From NCBI GenBank assembly GCA_002189035.1, contig CM007990.1, positions 1,302,001 through 1,366,000 on the forward strand: 64,000 nt of DNA, read 5' to 3'. The translations under genes were made by a program, and so were the position numbers. The notes below the pieces were generated by a model. That model saw only the letters and a program-made list of their open reading frames with translations. It was not told where the DNA came from and did no database searches. Of the stretch, positions 48,824 through 58,445 are shown in pieces; position 1 is the first letter of the stretch, and the number at the start of each line of letters is the position of its first letter. This DNA comes from Utricularia gibba. Taxonomy: Eukaryota > Streptophyta > Magnoliopsida > Lamiales > Lentibulariaceae.

Positions 48824-49829
48824 TCAGGAATGGTGCTTTCCACATGTGTACATGTTTGCTTTTCACTGCGGTTCAGAGTTTTTTGACCGCCACAGTAACC
48901 GAAGGGAAAACCAGAGAGGAAAGGGATGATAAAGAGGGTGAAACAAGGGAGAGAGTAAAGGGTAGTAGGAGACAGAGGAAAGCAGGTATCTTTACTTCTC
49001 TTCAGAATGGATTTTTTTTACAAATGTGGAATTTTGGATTTGTCTGTCCGATTTCTCAATTGGGTTTCTTGAGATTTGCATTCTGATTCACTGGGTTTGT
49101 GTTAATGCGATCAACTGAGTGAGTTAGAGATTGGGGTCCTACGGATCTCGGGTTTTGATTTTTTTGTCGTTCTGATAAATATTGACCTTTGGTATCTCAT
49201 CGCTTTTCCGTATTCTCGATAGATAGGGTTTATCTTTTTGTCTCGTATTTAATTGTGTGGATTCCGATAGACCAGTGCTTCCTTTGCTTCACTTATTCGG
49301 CTTTTGGGGTTGTTGAAGCGTTGAGCGAAGAGGAAGAAGAAGAGGGCTTCTCGGTTTGAGGGTTTTGGAGATTAGTGATTTTATGTCGGCAAGCATTGAT
49401 TCCTTTGTTTGTTCTGGGGCTCCCTCGAAGCTCTTCTTTTCATCATCTTCTGCTCATTGCATTCCACAATTTCTCTGCTGCAATCTTCAGCAGAGCACCC
49501 AGTATTTCCTCGCCTCCGTTTCGATGCGTTTGAGGCCCAAAAGGTAAGCCATTAACCTTCATTTGGTGCTCTGAGGTTCCGATTTGTTGTGGTTTTGTGT
49601 AATTTTTTTATGGGCTTCTTGATAACCTGCAGGTTTTACTCTGGGACTGTTTTCTTTGGGGCTTATCACATAAACCGATTGTATGACCTTTTCCTATTCT
49701 TCAGAGATCACTTAACTGCGAGTCCTCAGTGAAAGGGCTTAGAATTTCTCTCTGTTTTTTTTCCCCTGTTTTTTCCTGTTGTGAGTGACATTTTTGTGGG
49801 CATTCTTGTTGAGGGAGTGTGTTAGAAAC
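48824..49829 (+). promoter_or_regulatory. 5' leader of CRF copy A with an intron and an upstream ORF
   Basis: Leader sequence runs to donor CAAAAG|GTAAGCC (after 49543); a strong acceptor is TTCTTCAG at 49704. An upstream ORF starts at 49383 (MSASIDSFVCSG) and, if spliced, ends at 49732 with LTASPQ, about 62 residues. It would lie entirely in the leader of the CRF mRNA. I recall that the CRF10-12 group in Arabidopsis has peptide-conserved upstream ORFs, but could not check it. Confidence 0.45.
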
Positions 49830-50731
49830 ATGCCGGGGCTTCGGGTTTCGACTCCGGTTCCATGTTACCATGAACCTATGAATAGAAAGCTGAGATTGGC
49901 AGCTGAAGCCAGACAGAAAGTTAAGAAAATCAGATTCGTTTGTAGTGATCCTTATGCTACAGACTCCTCAGATGATGAGATGGTTAATGTGAAGAAGATG
50001 AAACGTGCAATCAATGAAGTTTGCATTGTAGCCACTGATTCTCCCAGAAAGTTCCTACATGTGAGAGTTCCGTCAATGAGAGTAGCAATGGAGAGAAGAG
50101 CATTAAGAAGAAGTGTTTTGCTACAATCGAGAGCAACCAAGATCCTGAGACCGGAAAATATAGAGGTGTTCGTCGGCGTAAATGGGGAAAATGGGCTGCC
50201 GAGATACGTGATCCTATACAGCATAAGAGGGTCTGGTTGGGTACATACAGCACTGCTGATGAGGCATCCATGGCGTACGAGGCAAAGCGCCTCGAGTTCG
50301 AATCAATGGTAGATGGCAGCATAGACTCCTTGGAAAGAAGCAGCAATGAGGACAACAGAAATGATGATCCTGCTGCCGCATCCATGCCGGAAGACTCCTG
50401 TGGCAGCAATCAGAATCCAAGTGAGGAGATTACCACATTTGAGAAGAAACCTGTGCCCAGTTCTTGCTCAATGGATGAGGAACTGATGACTTTAGCAGAA
50501 ACAGGCACGGACATAGACATGGGATTCGAGCTCGATTCACTTCTACCATTTGATGACATGCCAATGGATGATCATCTGCCTATCTACGATCTGGGCAACT
50601 TGCCAGATTTCAGCTTTGATTCAGATTTCGGCCTCGACTTCGACCTTGAGTTTGGTGATTGCAGTGAAGCGGTTGTGAGTTCTTTCGTGGATGAGATCAG
50701 TGGAACACCCCTCAACGTTGCATGCCCTTAA
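49830..50731 (+). CDS. CRF: Cytokinin response factor (AP2/ERF), copy A, one apparent frame shift
   Basis: The N-terminal CRF domain ([19 protein letters not shown]) is in the frame of the ATG at 49830. The AP2 DNA-binding domain ([21 protein letters not shown] to [20 protein letters not shown]) and acidic tail are one frame earlier and end at 50731. The slip is at the C3 run 50043-50045: one more C joins ATDSP to QKVPTCESS, as in the family, giving 300 residues without introns, typical for CRFs. CRFs are cytokinin-inducible transcription factors that bind GCC-box-like DNA. The long form with [13 protein letters not shown] fits the CRF10-12 group (Arabidopsis At1g25470, At3g25890, from memory), which agrees with the SOG1, LTA2, RPL15 and GlnRS neighbours. 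Confidence 0.88.
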
Positions 50732-51637
50732 GTTTTGCTACCAGAGTGTTGTTGTGTTAGTATCTGTATCCTTCCGGCGCCCCTGGTTTTTGTTTGGCTG
50801 TCCAGCGGGTGCAATTCCTATTTACTTGTATTCACATTTGCTACCAGAGTTATTATCCGGAGTTATTTCGCAGCTCATGAATCCATGTCTTACACCAAGA
50901 CGACTGTTTCTCTGTGTAGTTCACCCTGCTGCGTTCATTTAATTTTGAAATTTTCACGAAGTATCCTTCGCTATGCTCGGGAAAAAGCCGCAAAATTTAC
51001 ATGATCAAAGGCATCGGAATGATGACCCCGATGAACTCACTCTTCTTCCTCATCCCATCCATCGCCCCTGAGTTTACTGTTCATCGTTCCAAGTGGAATC
51101 TAACGTTGGTTGGCGTACATGTATGACTTGACTTTGTTTTCGCAATGGGTAGCCATAAATGTTCGCAGGCTGATGCATGAATCTAACGTGGAATATTCAG
51201 AACGCCAGGATCTGTAGCATCCGCAGCTGCGCGAATCTCCGGCGAGCTGACGCTTGTCTGTGGATGGATATCCCATCCCCAGTGCCCACCTCCGCCGTGG
51301 TCGGCTCTGCTTCATCACGCTGCTCCGGTGGTCTCTCAGCGCAGACCCATCATTTTATTTTTAGATAGATTAGGCGGCCGGGCGGCGAGGACAAATGTTG
51401 CCGGAGGGAGCTGCCTGTCCCATGTGTGTCCTCCGACCGAATACTAGGGCTTAAAAATTAGTATTTAATTGGGGGCCGGTAACTAACACGCGATAATAAT
51501 CGTAATAAATAAATAAATAAATAAATAATTAGGGCGCGATCCGTCCATCTATTCTTCATCTGTCTACCGGTTTTGGTTGTAATAACACATCGAAAAATCC
51601 ATCTCCGACGGCTTCTCAAGGTTTCCTCCTCGTTTTC
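50732..51637. other. Spacer between the two CRF genes
   Basis: The left part is the 3' UTR of copy A; 51380-51637 is the promoter of copy B, with an (AAAT)n tract at about 51504-51528. No other gene seen. Confidence 0.5.
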
Positions 51638-52307
51638 ATGGACCGTCTGAATTGCAGAGGCGCCGACGTCACCAAAATCCGAGTTTCGTATTCAGACCCC
51701 TACGCCACCGACTCGTCTTCCGACGAATCCGACGCGCCCGGCTGCAATTTCAAGCGCAAAGTGCACGAGATTCTACTGCGGCGGCCTGCCTCGAGGAAGG
51801 GTGAGTTAATCGGGGTCAATTTCAAGAGGGTGCGGCGCTCGAAGGGGGACCGCGGCTTCGTGGGGTGAGGATGAGGAAGTGGGGGAAATACGCGGCAGAG
51901 ATCAGGGATCCGTTTTGCAAAGGGAAGCGTGTCTGGTTGGGCACGTTCGCCACCGCGGAGGAAGCGGCGGAGGCGTACGTCGCAAAGAAACGTGAGATTG
52001 AGGAGAAGATGCGGGCGGGACAGCAGAGCTCCGATGGGGCGAGCCAGAAATCCCCCTCTTCGGTCCTGGAGTCGGAGTCTTGGGAATCGCACGATTCCCG
52101 TGAGAAAAGCAAGGCTTCTGGCATCAAAGACGACTGCTTTGGTGGAAGCGAATCATGGGAATCGAAAAATTCCGGCGAATTTGGGGTTCTCCACGGCGTT
52201 CGTTTGGTAGACAAGAACGGGTTTCTCTTGGGGATTTCAGCCGTCTTGATGATCTCAGTATCTGCGCCGCCGCTGAATACGAAGCCATCACGGGCGCCTG
52301 TGAGTAG
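51638..52307 (+). CDS. CRF: Cytokinin response factor (AP2/ERF), copy B, two apparent frame shifts
   Basis: Intronless. The CRF domain ([18 protein letters not shown]) opens the frame at 51638. The AP2 domain ([15 protein letters not shown] to [22 protein letters not shown]) is one frame earlier from about 51860: a missing C after GGCTTC would turn FVG-stop into FRGVRMRK. The conserved tail ([23 protein letters not shown]) is one frame earlier again, after the G4 run at 52230-52233, and stops at 52305-52307. With both bases restored the protein is 223 residues, of ordinary CRF form. The intermediate stop codons would otherwise leave an N-terminal stub without AP2. It lies 906 bases after copy A on the same strand. 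Confidence 0.85.
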
Positions 52308-53301
52308 CGCGCATGAAATCTGACGTCGCCGTTTCTGTTTTATTTCTCCAAACAGAAATTTGCTTCTTCTTCCCTTTTTTTTTCTCGTTTCCTGTTCTGG
52401 GTCGATCCCTTTCATGTAAAATCTCACTGTACATAGTGATTCCAATGCTAACTTCTTCTTTTCCAAGCTTCTGTCTTCAATTCAAAGCACCCCGATCACA
52501 AAGTGCAGCAGCTAAGACCTTCTGCAAACTGCGACGCATAAACTTCACACGTACTCGCAGTATACATCGCGTCAGCATAAATTCCCAATCTTAGACGAGG
52601 TTAAGGTCATTGGGGTCTCCGGTGCTTTCCATTCACCATTACAAAGTTACGTTTTGACCCCTGATGAGAAAAGCAGAAACCTTGTGCAAGAAGGATGCAA
52701 CTCTGCAGCACCCCTGAGCTCATCCCAATGCAACTCGATTTCTCAGGCAATGGAGATGGTGCTACTTCGCTCACATTGCAAGCTTTGTCCCACAAAATCT
52801 TCATTACCCTTTTTCTCACCTGACAACATTACGTTCCTTGTGCATCTTATCAATCCCACCACTCAGTAAGTGTATGTGCTGCTTCTTCGTTTTCTGATGG
52901 TTGATATCTCTGTTCATAATTCCGCAGGTTGCATTTCTCCCCTCAGTAGCCTAATCTCCAGATTTACAGAGTCTACTCAGTAAGCCTCTCTGTCAAACAG
53001 TGTTTTACCCGTCGCCTGGTTCACGCTGCGGCACTAGGAATGTTACCGAGAACTACAACCGATGATTGAGTTACTGCCAAATGAGAGCAAATGGGCCTGA
53101 CAAATCATCCGATTCCTGCCTAACAGGTTTTTTTCTTCAATGAGATACCATGTCTGAAAAACGATAATGCATCTACTTTTTTGAGATTGGAGACTCATGA
53201 AGAGAGTGAGTAGATGATACACACTTTCAATAGGCAATAACCTGGTTCCTCTCAATGCAGAAAAAACAGGGATTTTTTCGGTCACTAGAATCTGGAGAAA
53301 A
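52308..53301. other. Convergent spacer after CRF copy B
   Basis: It should hold the 3' UTRs of CRF copy B and the DUF1218 gene. The frames at 52607-52869 show no family features. Nothing else was recognised. Confidence 0.45.
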
Positions 53302-54333
53302 TCATGCTTTTCCAGCCATCCTAATGGAGGGAATGCTAGCTTTTTTTGCAGTGGCTCTACTGAAGTACATGTAGTAATACACATTGAGAATCATGGTAGC
53401 CACAACAAAAACCGCACCCGCGATGAATATCCCCTTCCTCAGAGCCTCGCAAGAGAATCCATCTGCGTGGATGATGTCTCGGTACCTGGTGTGATAGCCG
53501 TTCGTCCTTGCACCGGAGATTAGGCATGCTTCAGACACTATAAATGTTACCCTGGAACAGACCAGAGATTCAGTTTTGGAGACTGAGGATCATGGAAAGA
53601 AGAAGAATTTGATGTATTACCATGAAGATAGAAAGTATATTATAGTCCAGGCACGGTTGCTACCAGGGGAGAGGGGCTGGCCAAAGCACATGCATCTTGT
53701 AACTCCCATGATAAGAGACTGGCTTGAAAGAGCAAACAAGACAGCCCCCACACCGTAACCAGAGGCAACATCAGAGTGGTAAACACAGTATGTCTTATTG
53801 CTGGATGCATCTGTTTGTAATGTGGCCTGCAGAGAAAGGAGCCATGAATCAAAATGCGAGTAGTGGAGGATCAAGCAGCAGCACATTAATGATGATTATC
53901 ACCCAGTTCAGAAGCTATCCAACGATTGAGATCCAAACCAGAGCACATGAATCCCGGTTAACCATTGCAGATCCAAGATCTCCACCCAGAAAACTCAGTG
54001 AAAATAAAAACAGCAAAATAGAGCAAGGACAATCTACCCCAACAATCAACCAACAAGTGGGAAACACCAACCACAGCACCTTTGGAAGCATGAAATCCCA
54101 ACGTGCCCATTTCTTGTAAAGGAGCAATCAAAAAGCAAGAAAAGTAAAAGCCACTCCAAAAATTAAACAAAACCCATCTCGAATCATAGCACAAAACAGT
54201 CAATGGTGAAGAAACAAAACACATAACTTACAGTGCTACGGCGCCGTTCAGCAGCGATGGCGAATCCAAATGCGGTTAAGGCGAGAACAATGACAAGAAG
54301 ATGAACAAGGGACGACCCTTTCTCATCCGCCAT
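53302..54333 (-). CDS. DUF1218 membrane protein
   Basis: Exons 54232-54333, 53621-53826 and 53302-53551; 558 bases, 185 residues. Four hydrophobic segments are seen, the first at once after MADEKGSS (LVHLLVIVLALTAFGFAIAAE). The family signature AAERRRST, the motif TYCVYHSDVASGYGVGA and the paired cysteines CMCFGQ and DGFSCEALRKG are present. Plant DUF1218 proteins (At1g13380 type, from memory) include modifiers of secondary-wall lignin; most are uncharacterised. The start ATG at 54333 is the only one before the first helix. It is complete. Confidence 0.9.
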
Positions 54334-55959
54334 TCCAAATTTCCAAGTCCCTCCCCCTTCCAGCAACGGATTGTTCAGTAAAAAAAAATGCAATACCTCC
54401 CTCTTGAGTACGCCGAAGCTTGCAACATTAGCAGCAACATCAAAATAGGTTAAAAGATTTTAGAATAGGATGGAATCCAGGGGGAGGCCCACGCGGAACA
54501 CCGCGCGTCTAGGGACGCGCACTTTGGATTTCTTTCTTTCTTTTTTAAATCATTCTTAGCTCAGAAAAGTGATCAATTTCAATTTGTTTCTTACGCGTTT
54601 AGATTACTGTTGAAAAATTATTATATATTGAAAATTTAAATATATTTAGAAGTATTTTTTAAAAAATATTTATTATAAAATTAAAAATTGATTTTATAAG
54701 GAAATTATATATTTACCTATATTTATTAACCAAGTAAAACCCAACGAAAGTAGTGAAAATTAAAACAAAATTAAAAAAAAAAAACCAACACTCTTTAAAC
54801 CACGAGGTGCCCTTTCCTTGCTTTCTGCTTTTAGAGAGGAGAATATAATGGATAAAGCACATTTTTTGTAATAAAGTATCTATTTCCATTTTGATTTCTT
54901 TAGTTATAATAAAAATTATATAAAATATATTTTATGTTATAAACTTAATGCAAATAAATTCAATTTTCCTATGTATAGTTTTAGTCCTACTCTACACATT
55001 ACCTTAAGTTGCTATTTTAGAATTCGATACTCATCATATATGATATTGTTCGTTTCAAACATCAAATCTTTTCAATTTTATATTTTCTTTATCTTTTACC
55101 TATCTATCCAAAAGTTCATTAGATCAAGCATGCTTAGTTTTAGAGTTTCTATAAAAGAATCTCTATTGTAATCGAGAAAAAGTTTCGTGCAAGATTTGTA
55201 TGATCATTTTATTCAATTTCATCCCCTACTTCATTCATAATCAACTTAGATTCGCGTAACCCCCACACCAATGCCCCATCCCACCCCACGCTTTAGTGTG
55301 AGTACTGTGTGTAATAAAGACCGTAATTAGAATATATTCCTTTTCCGGGGCATCAATTTGGCCTCGAATTCCTCATAAAATGACAACACACACCCACAAA
55401 AATAACTATTCACTTCTATCCCCACAACCACTTTCAATATTTAATTATCATGTATTCAACTCTTTTTATAATAAATTTAATCTGTATAAATTCATTATAA
55501 AAATATTATAAAGAATACATTATCCAACATATAATGTTTCTAAATTTAAGTTTTCTTATTTTTAATTGATTAAGTACTAGATATAATTAATAATTATTAA
55601 TGAAAATTTTCATTAAATTTTTAAATATTCAATGACTACTAATGCTAATTATTTCAAATACTACCAATTGCCCTTTGGAATTGAATTGCAAATTCTAAAA
55701 ACTGGCAATAGAATCAACAATTTAATAGTATTTAACAAACGCCCCCTCAAGGTTCAGGTATTCACAAAAGTGAACCGGACAACACTCACACGTCTTTTGA
55801 ACTTTGAAGACGACCCTATGCTCAACGGGGCCCACTTGCGCCCGCCTAAGATGACCCGATTATTGTCTTGTCTCGAATACTGCGATTATCTTACACAGTT
55901 TCACAAATCCTCGTTAATTACAATTTAGACCCACATTTTTCCTTTATTTACACACACCT
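54334..55959. other. AT-rich spacer
   Basis: 54334-54540 is the DUF1218 promoter. 54600-55660 is AT-rich. Frames such as 54971-55171 and 55632-55928 lack family features. From 55740 the sequence is the 3' flank of the next gene. Confidence 0.45.
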
Positions 55960-56345
55960 CTACGCCAAGGCGGCGATGCCCATTTTGCCGCAGTCGAACC
56001 CTTCGATTCTGACCGCAGGGCTGTTTCCGAAGCTGGACCGGGGACACGATTTCTCGTCGCCGAAACGGGCGTCTTGGATCACGGGGTTGGCGACTCGAAC
56101 TGGAGGAGACCCGGCGAAAAACGGCGGCGAAGGACCGGATTGATCGGATTCGCAGTCACCCTGATGGAAAAGATATCAACTTTAATCGCCTGTTTCAAAA
56201 TAAGAGACTCAAAATCAACAGATGAACTTTTAAATACCTTGAGCAGGAATATCTCCAGCAATTCATCGCTGGCCGCAGCGAAAAGAGGTACGACACGGCG
56301 GGGCTTCGGGCAAACGACGTTCTCCGGTATAGCGTAGATCGTCAT
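55960..56345 (-). CDS. Small conserved plant protein of unknown function
   Basis: Exons 56238-56345 and 55960-56160 give 309 bases, 102 residues. The N-terminal half (MTIYAIPENVVCPKPRRVVP) and the motif VANPVIQDARFGDEK followed by AVRIEGFDC are shared, as I remember, by a family of about 100-residue plant proteins (At1g13390/At1g68490). The Arabidopsis label 'translocase subunit secA' for this family is not supported by anything in the sequence. No signal or membrane segment is seen. The DUF1218 gene next door has the same neighbour in Arabidopsis, which supports the call. Confidence 0.8.
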
Positions 56346-56582
56346 TTTTTCCCCCGCTTCTTGATCTCAGATCCTCTAACTGTTGAAAAAACAGCTACAA
56401 ATCAAAATTGGAACAGATCTGCGCATACCCAACAAAAGAAAACTCAAACCAGCAAACCCAGAAAGGATTCGGGTCACCTCCTTTTACCTGAAAAACAAGA
56501 GAAAAAGGCCCTTCTCTTCGATCCCTCCCCGTTCTGCGAGCAGGAGGAGGAGGAGGAATGGAGGGATCTGGGAGGTGTGGAA

Positions 56583-56598
56583 TTTATATATACACGTG
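56583..56598 (-). promoter_or_regulatory. TATA box with adjacent G-box
   Basis: On the minus strand CACGTG (56593-56598) directly precedes TATATATAAA (56583-56592), about 240 bases before the start codon of the small conserved gene. G-boxes bind bZIP or bHLH factors, so light or ABA control is possible but unproven. Confidence 0.55.
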
Positions 56599-56656
56599 AC
56601 GAATTCAGAGTGGAGGAGGACTTCCTTGTCGGCCAGCTAATTAATTTTTTGTGCGA

Positions 56657-56669
56657 GGGGGGGGGGGGG
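56657..56669 (+). repeat. Poly-G run
   Basis: Thirteen G in a row, unusual in this AT-rich genome and error-prone in any sequencing method. Confidence 0.9.
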
Positions 56670-58045
56670 ACACTTTCTCCATCCGTATCAACATTCAAAA
56701 CAGTTTTCCCGGGTCGACCCGTTTGAAATCACAGAATTTAAAACGGGTCGGGTCCACTGCCCGCCGGGTGTTGTGGCAATTAATTTGTGTAATTTTTTGA
56801 CTTTGTATGATGAAGGAAAATGACGGAAGGCCAAGGGAATTGACAAACAAAAATAAATAAACAAAGTTGGATGTCCATTTTTGTCATGAACAATTATGAC
56901 TCCCCCTCTTGACATAGAAAACGGTTATTTGTCAAATTGACAGTTGCTTGCATTTTTACTTCGCGGTAAATGACAAAAAAGAAAAAAAAATGGTTACTTG
57001 TCCATTTGCACCAAAGTCTATGCCACCAGAATCCCACATCATTGGTTACAAGGATGACTCTATAACGGAGTTTACTTGATATAAAACTCTAATATAATGT
57101 ATGGTTGATGTAAATGAGATAAAATGGATTTAATTTATTTGAGTTTAAATACAATTGATGTATTGGGATTAATTTTTCAAGTAGTGTTTAATTATTAGGA
57201 TTAGAAATGAGATTAATTAGTTTTAAGTAAAATAAATGAAGGATGTGACTTTAAATAAATCCATGTGCATATGATTAAAAAAACTCTATAATCTCAAATT
57301 TGTTTAAATCTATCAATTGAGCATCTTATAATTTATAATCCTTTTTTTAAACTTATATAATTCCATAAACCAAACAGAAACAATCTCAAGATGGATGATC
57401 ATTTTGGTTCAAAAATGAAGAAAAAAAATGTAAAATCAAAAAAGTTAAAATTTTACATAGAGATAGTAACCAGGGTTTGGGATAATTTAAAAATCTGACC
57501 TACTTTTCATGTGTTTGAAAAACTAACCACCTATGCTATAATTTTTTCATTCCAAATTTGTAAAGTAATTGTCTACTTGATTAGATCTCAAATTTAATCC
57601 ATCTTTCTAAAACCCTGATGCTCCATTTTTTTTCTTTCTTAATTTTTGTAATTGTAGCTTTAGGATCCAAATCAAAATCTTTCCATGATCATAAAAAGGA
57701 TGATTCAAAAACTACTTTTCTATAATATATGTAAAAAAATACTATTTTTTATCTTAATATATGAATTTGTAGGTATTCAAAAAGCTTTTAGAGTAAAAAA
57801 TCATTAAGATTCTTGACTTTTTACCCCCTATAGTTTGATTAAAAAAAAGCTTTAACTACAAAAGATCTTAGGGGGATGTAAACATAGTCAAAATGATTGA
57901 ATGCGAAATTTAGGGGCAAGAAAGCTATGGAGGCCAATCAAATCCCAGCGGTCCACTTCCATGATTCCATCTATCTAACTTGAGGAGTTGTCCCCAAGCA
58001 CTTAACCACCTTGTTACAGCAGGAAGGAGAAGGGGAGGACAACAT
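56670..58045. other. AT-rich spacer
   Basis: It has no coding signs. A stretch at 57115-57210 repeats the 32.3-kb repeat, and AATCCCACATCATTGG at about 57030 recalls the 31.6-kb direct repeat. Confidence 0.45.
57115..57210 (+). repeat. Second dispersed repeat, copy near 57.1 kb
   Basis: GATAAAATGGATTTAATTTA, TTTGAGTTTAAATACA, TTGGGATTAATTTTT and GTGTTTAATTA follow in the same order as at 32300-32385. Confidence 0.6.
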
Positions 58046-58445
58046 CCTCCCCTTTAACTCAATGCCATGAATCCTAGAAGAATATTTCTCCTAGATATTG
58101 TCTACTGAAGCAAGAGTAGGAAAAAATGGAAGGGAATATGAGATGGATGGGAACTTTGCATGTCTTCCTTGAGAAAAATCAGTTTACATGTGGATTGTAG
58201 TGATGAGGATTAGGAAGCTGTGGTACCTGATTCAGAGGAAGCACATCCCCCTCTTTAACACAATGCCATGAATCCTAGAAGAATATTTCTCCTAGATACT
58301 GTCTACTGAACCAAGAGTAGGTAGAAAAAATGGAAGGGAATATGAGATGGATGGGAACTTTGCATGTCTTCCTTGAAAAAATCAGTTTACATGTGGATTG
58401 CAGTGATGAGGATTAGGAAGCTGTGGTACCTGATTCAGAGGAAGC
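58046..58445. repeat. Tandem duplication of the 3' end of RPL15, about 200 bases
   Basis: The outer copy is about 58046-58242 and the gene-proximal copy about 58246-58445, over 90 percent alike by eye, with an offset of about 201 bases. On the minus strand each copy begins with the codons for [10 protein letters not shown] and the stop, then the 3' UTR. Only the proximal copy continues the RPL15 frame; the outer one is a detached second 3' end. Confidence 0.92.
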
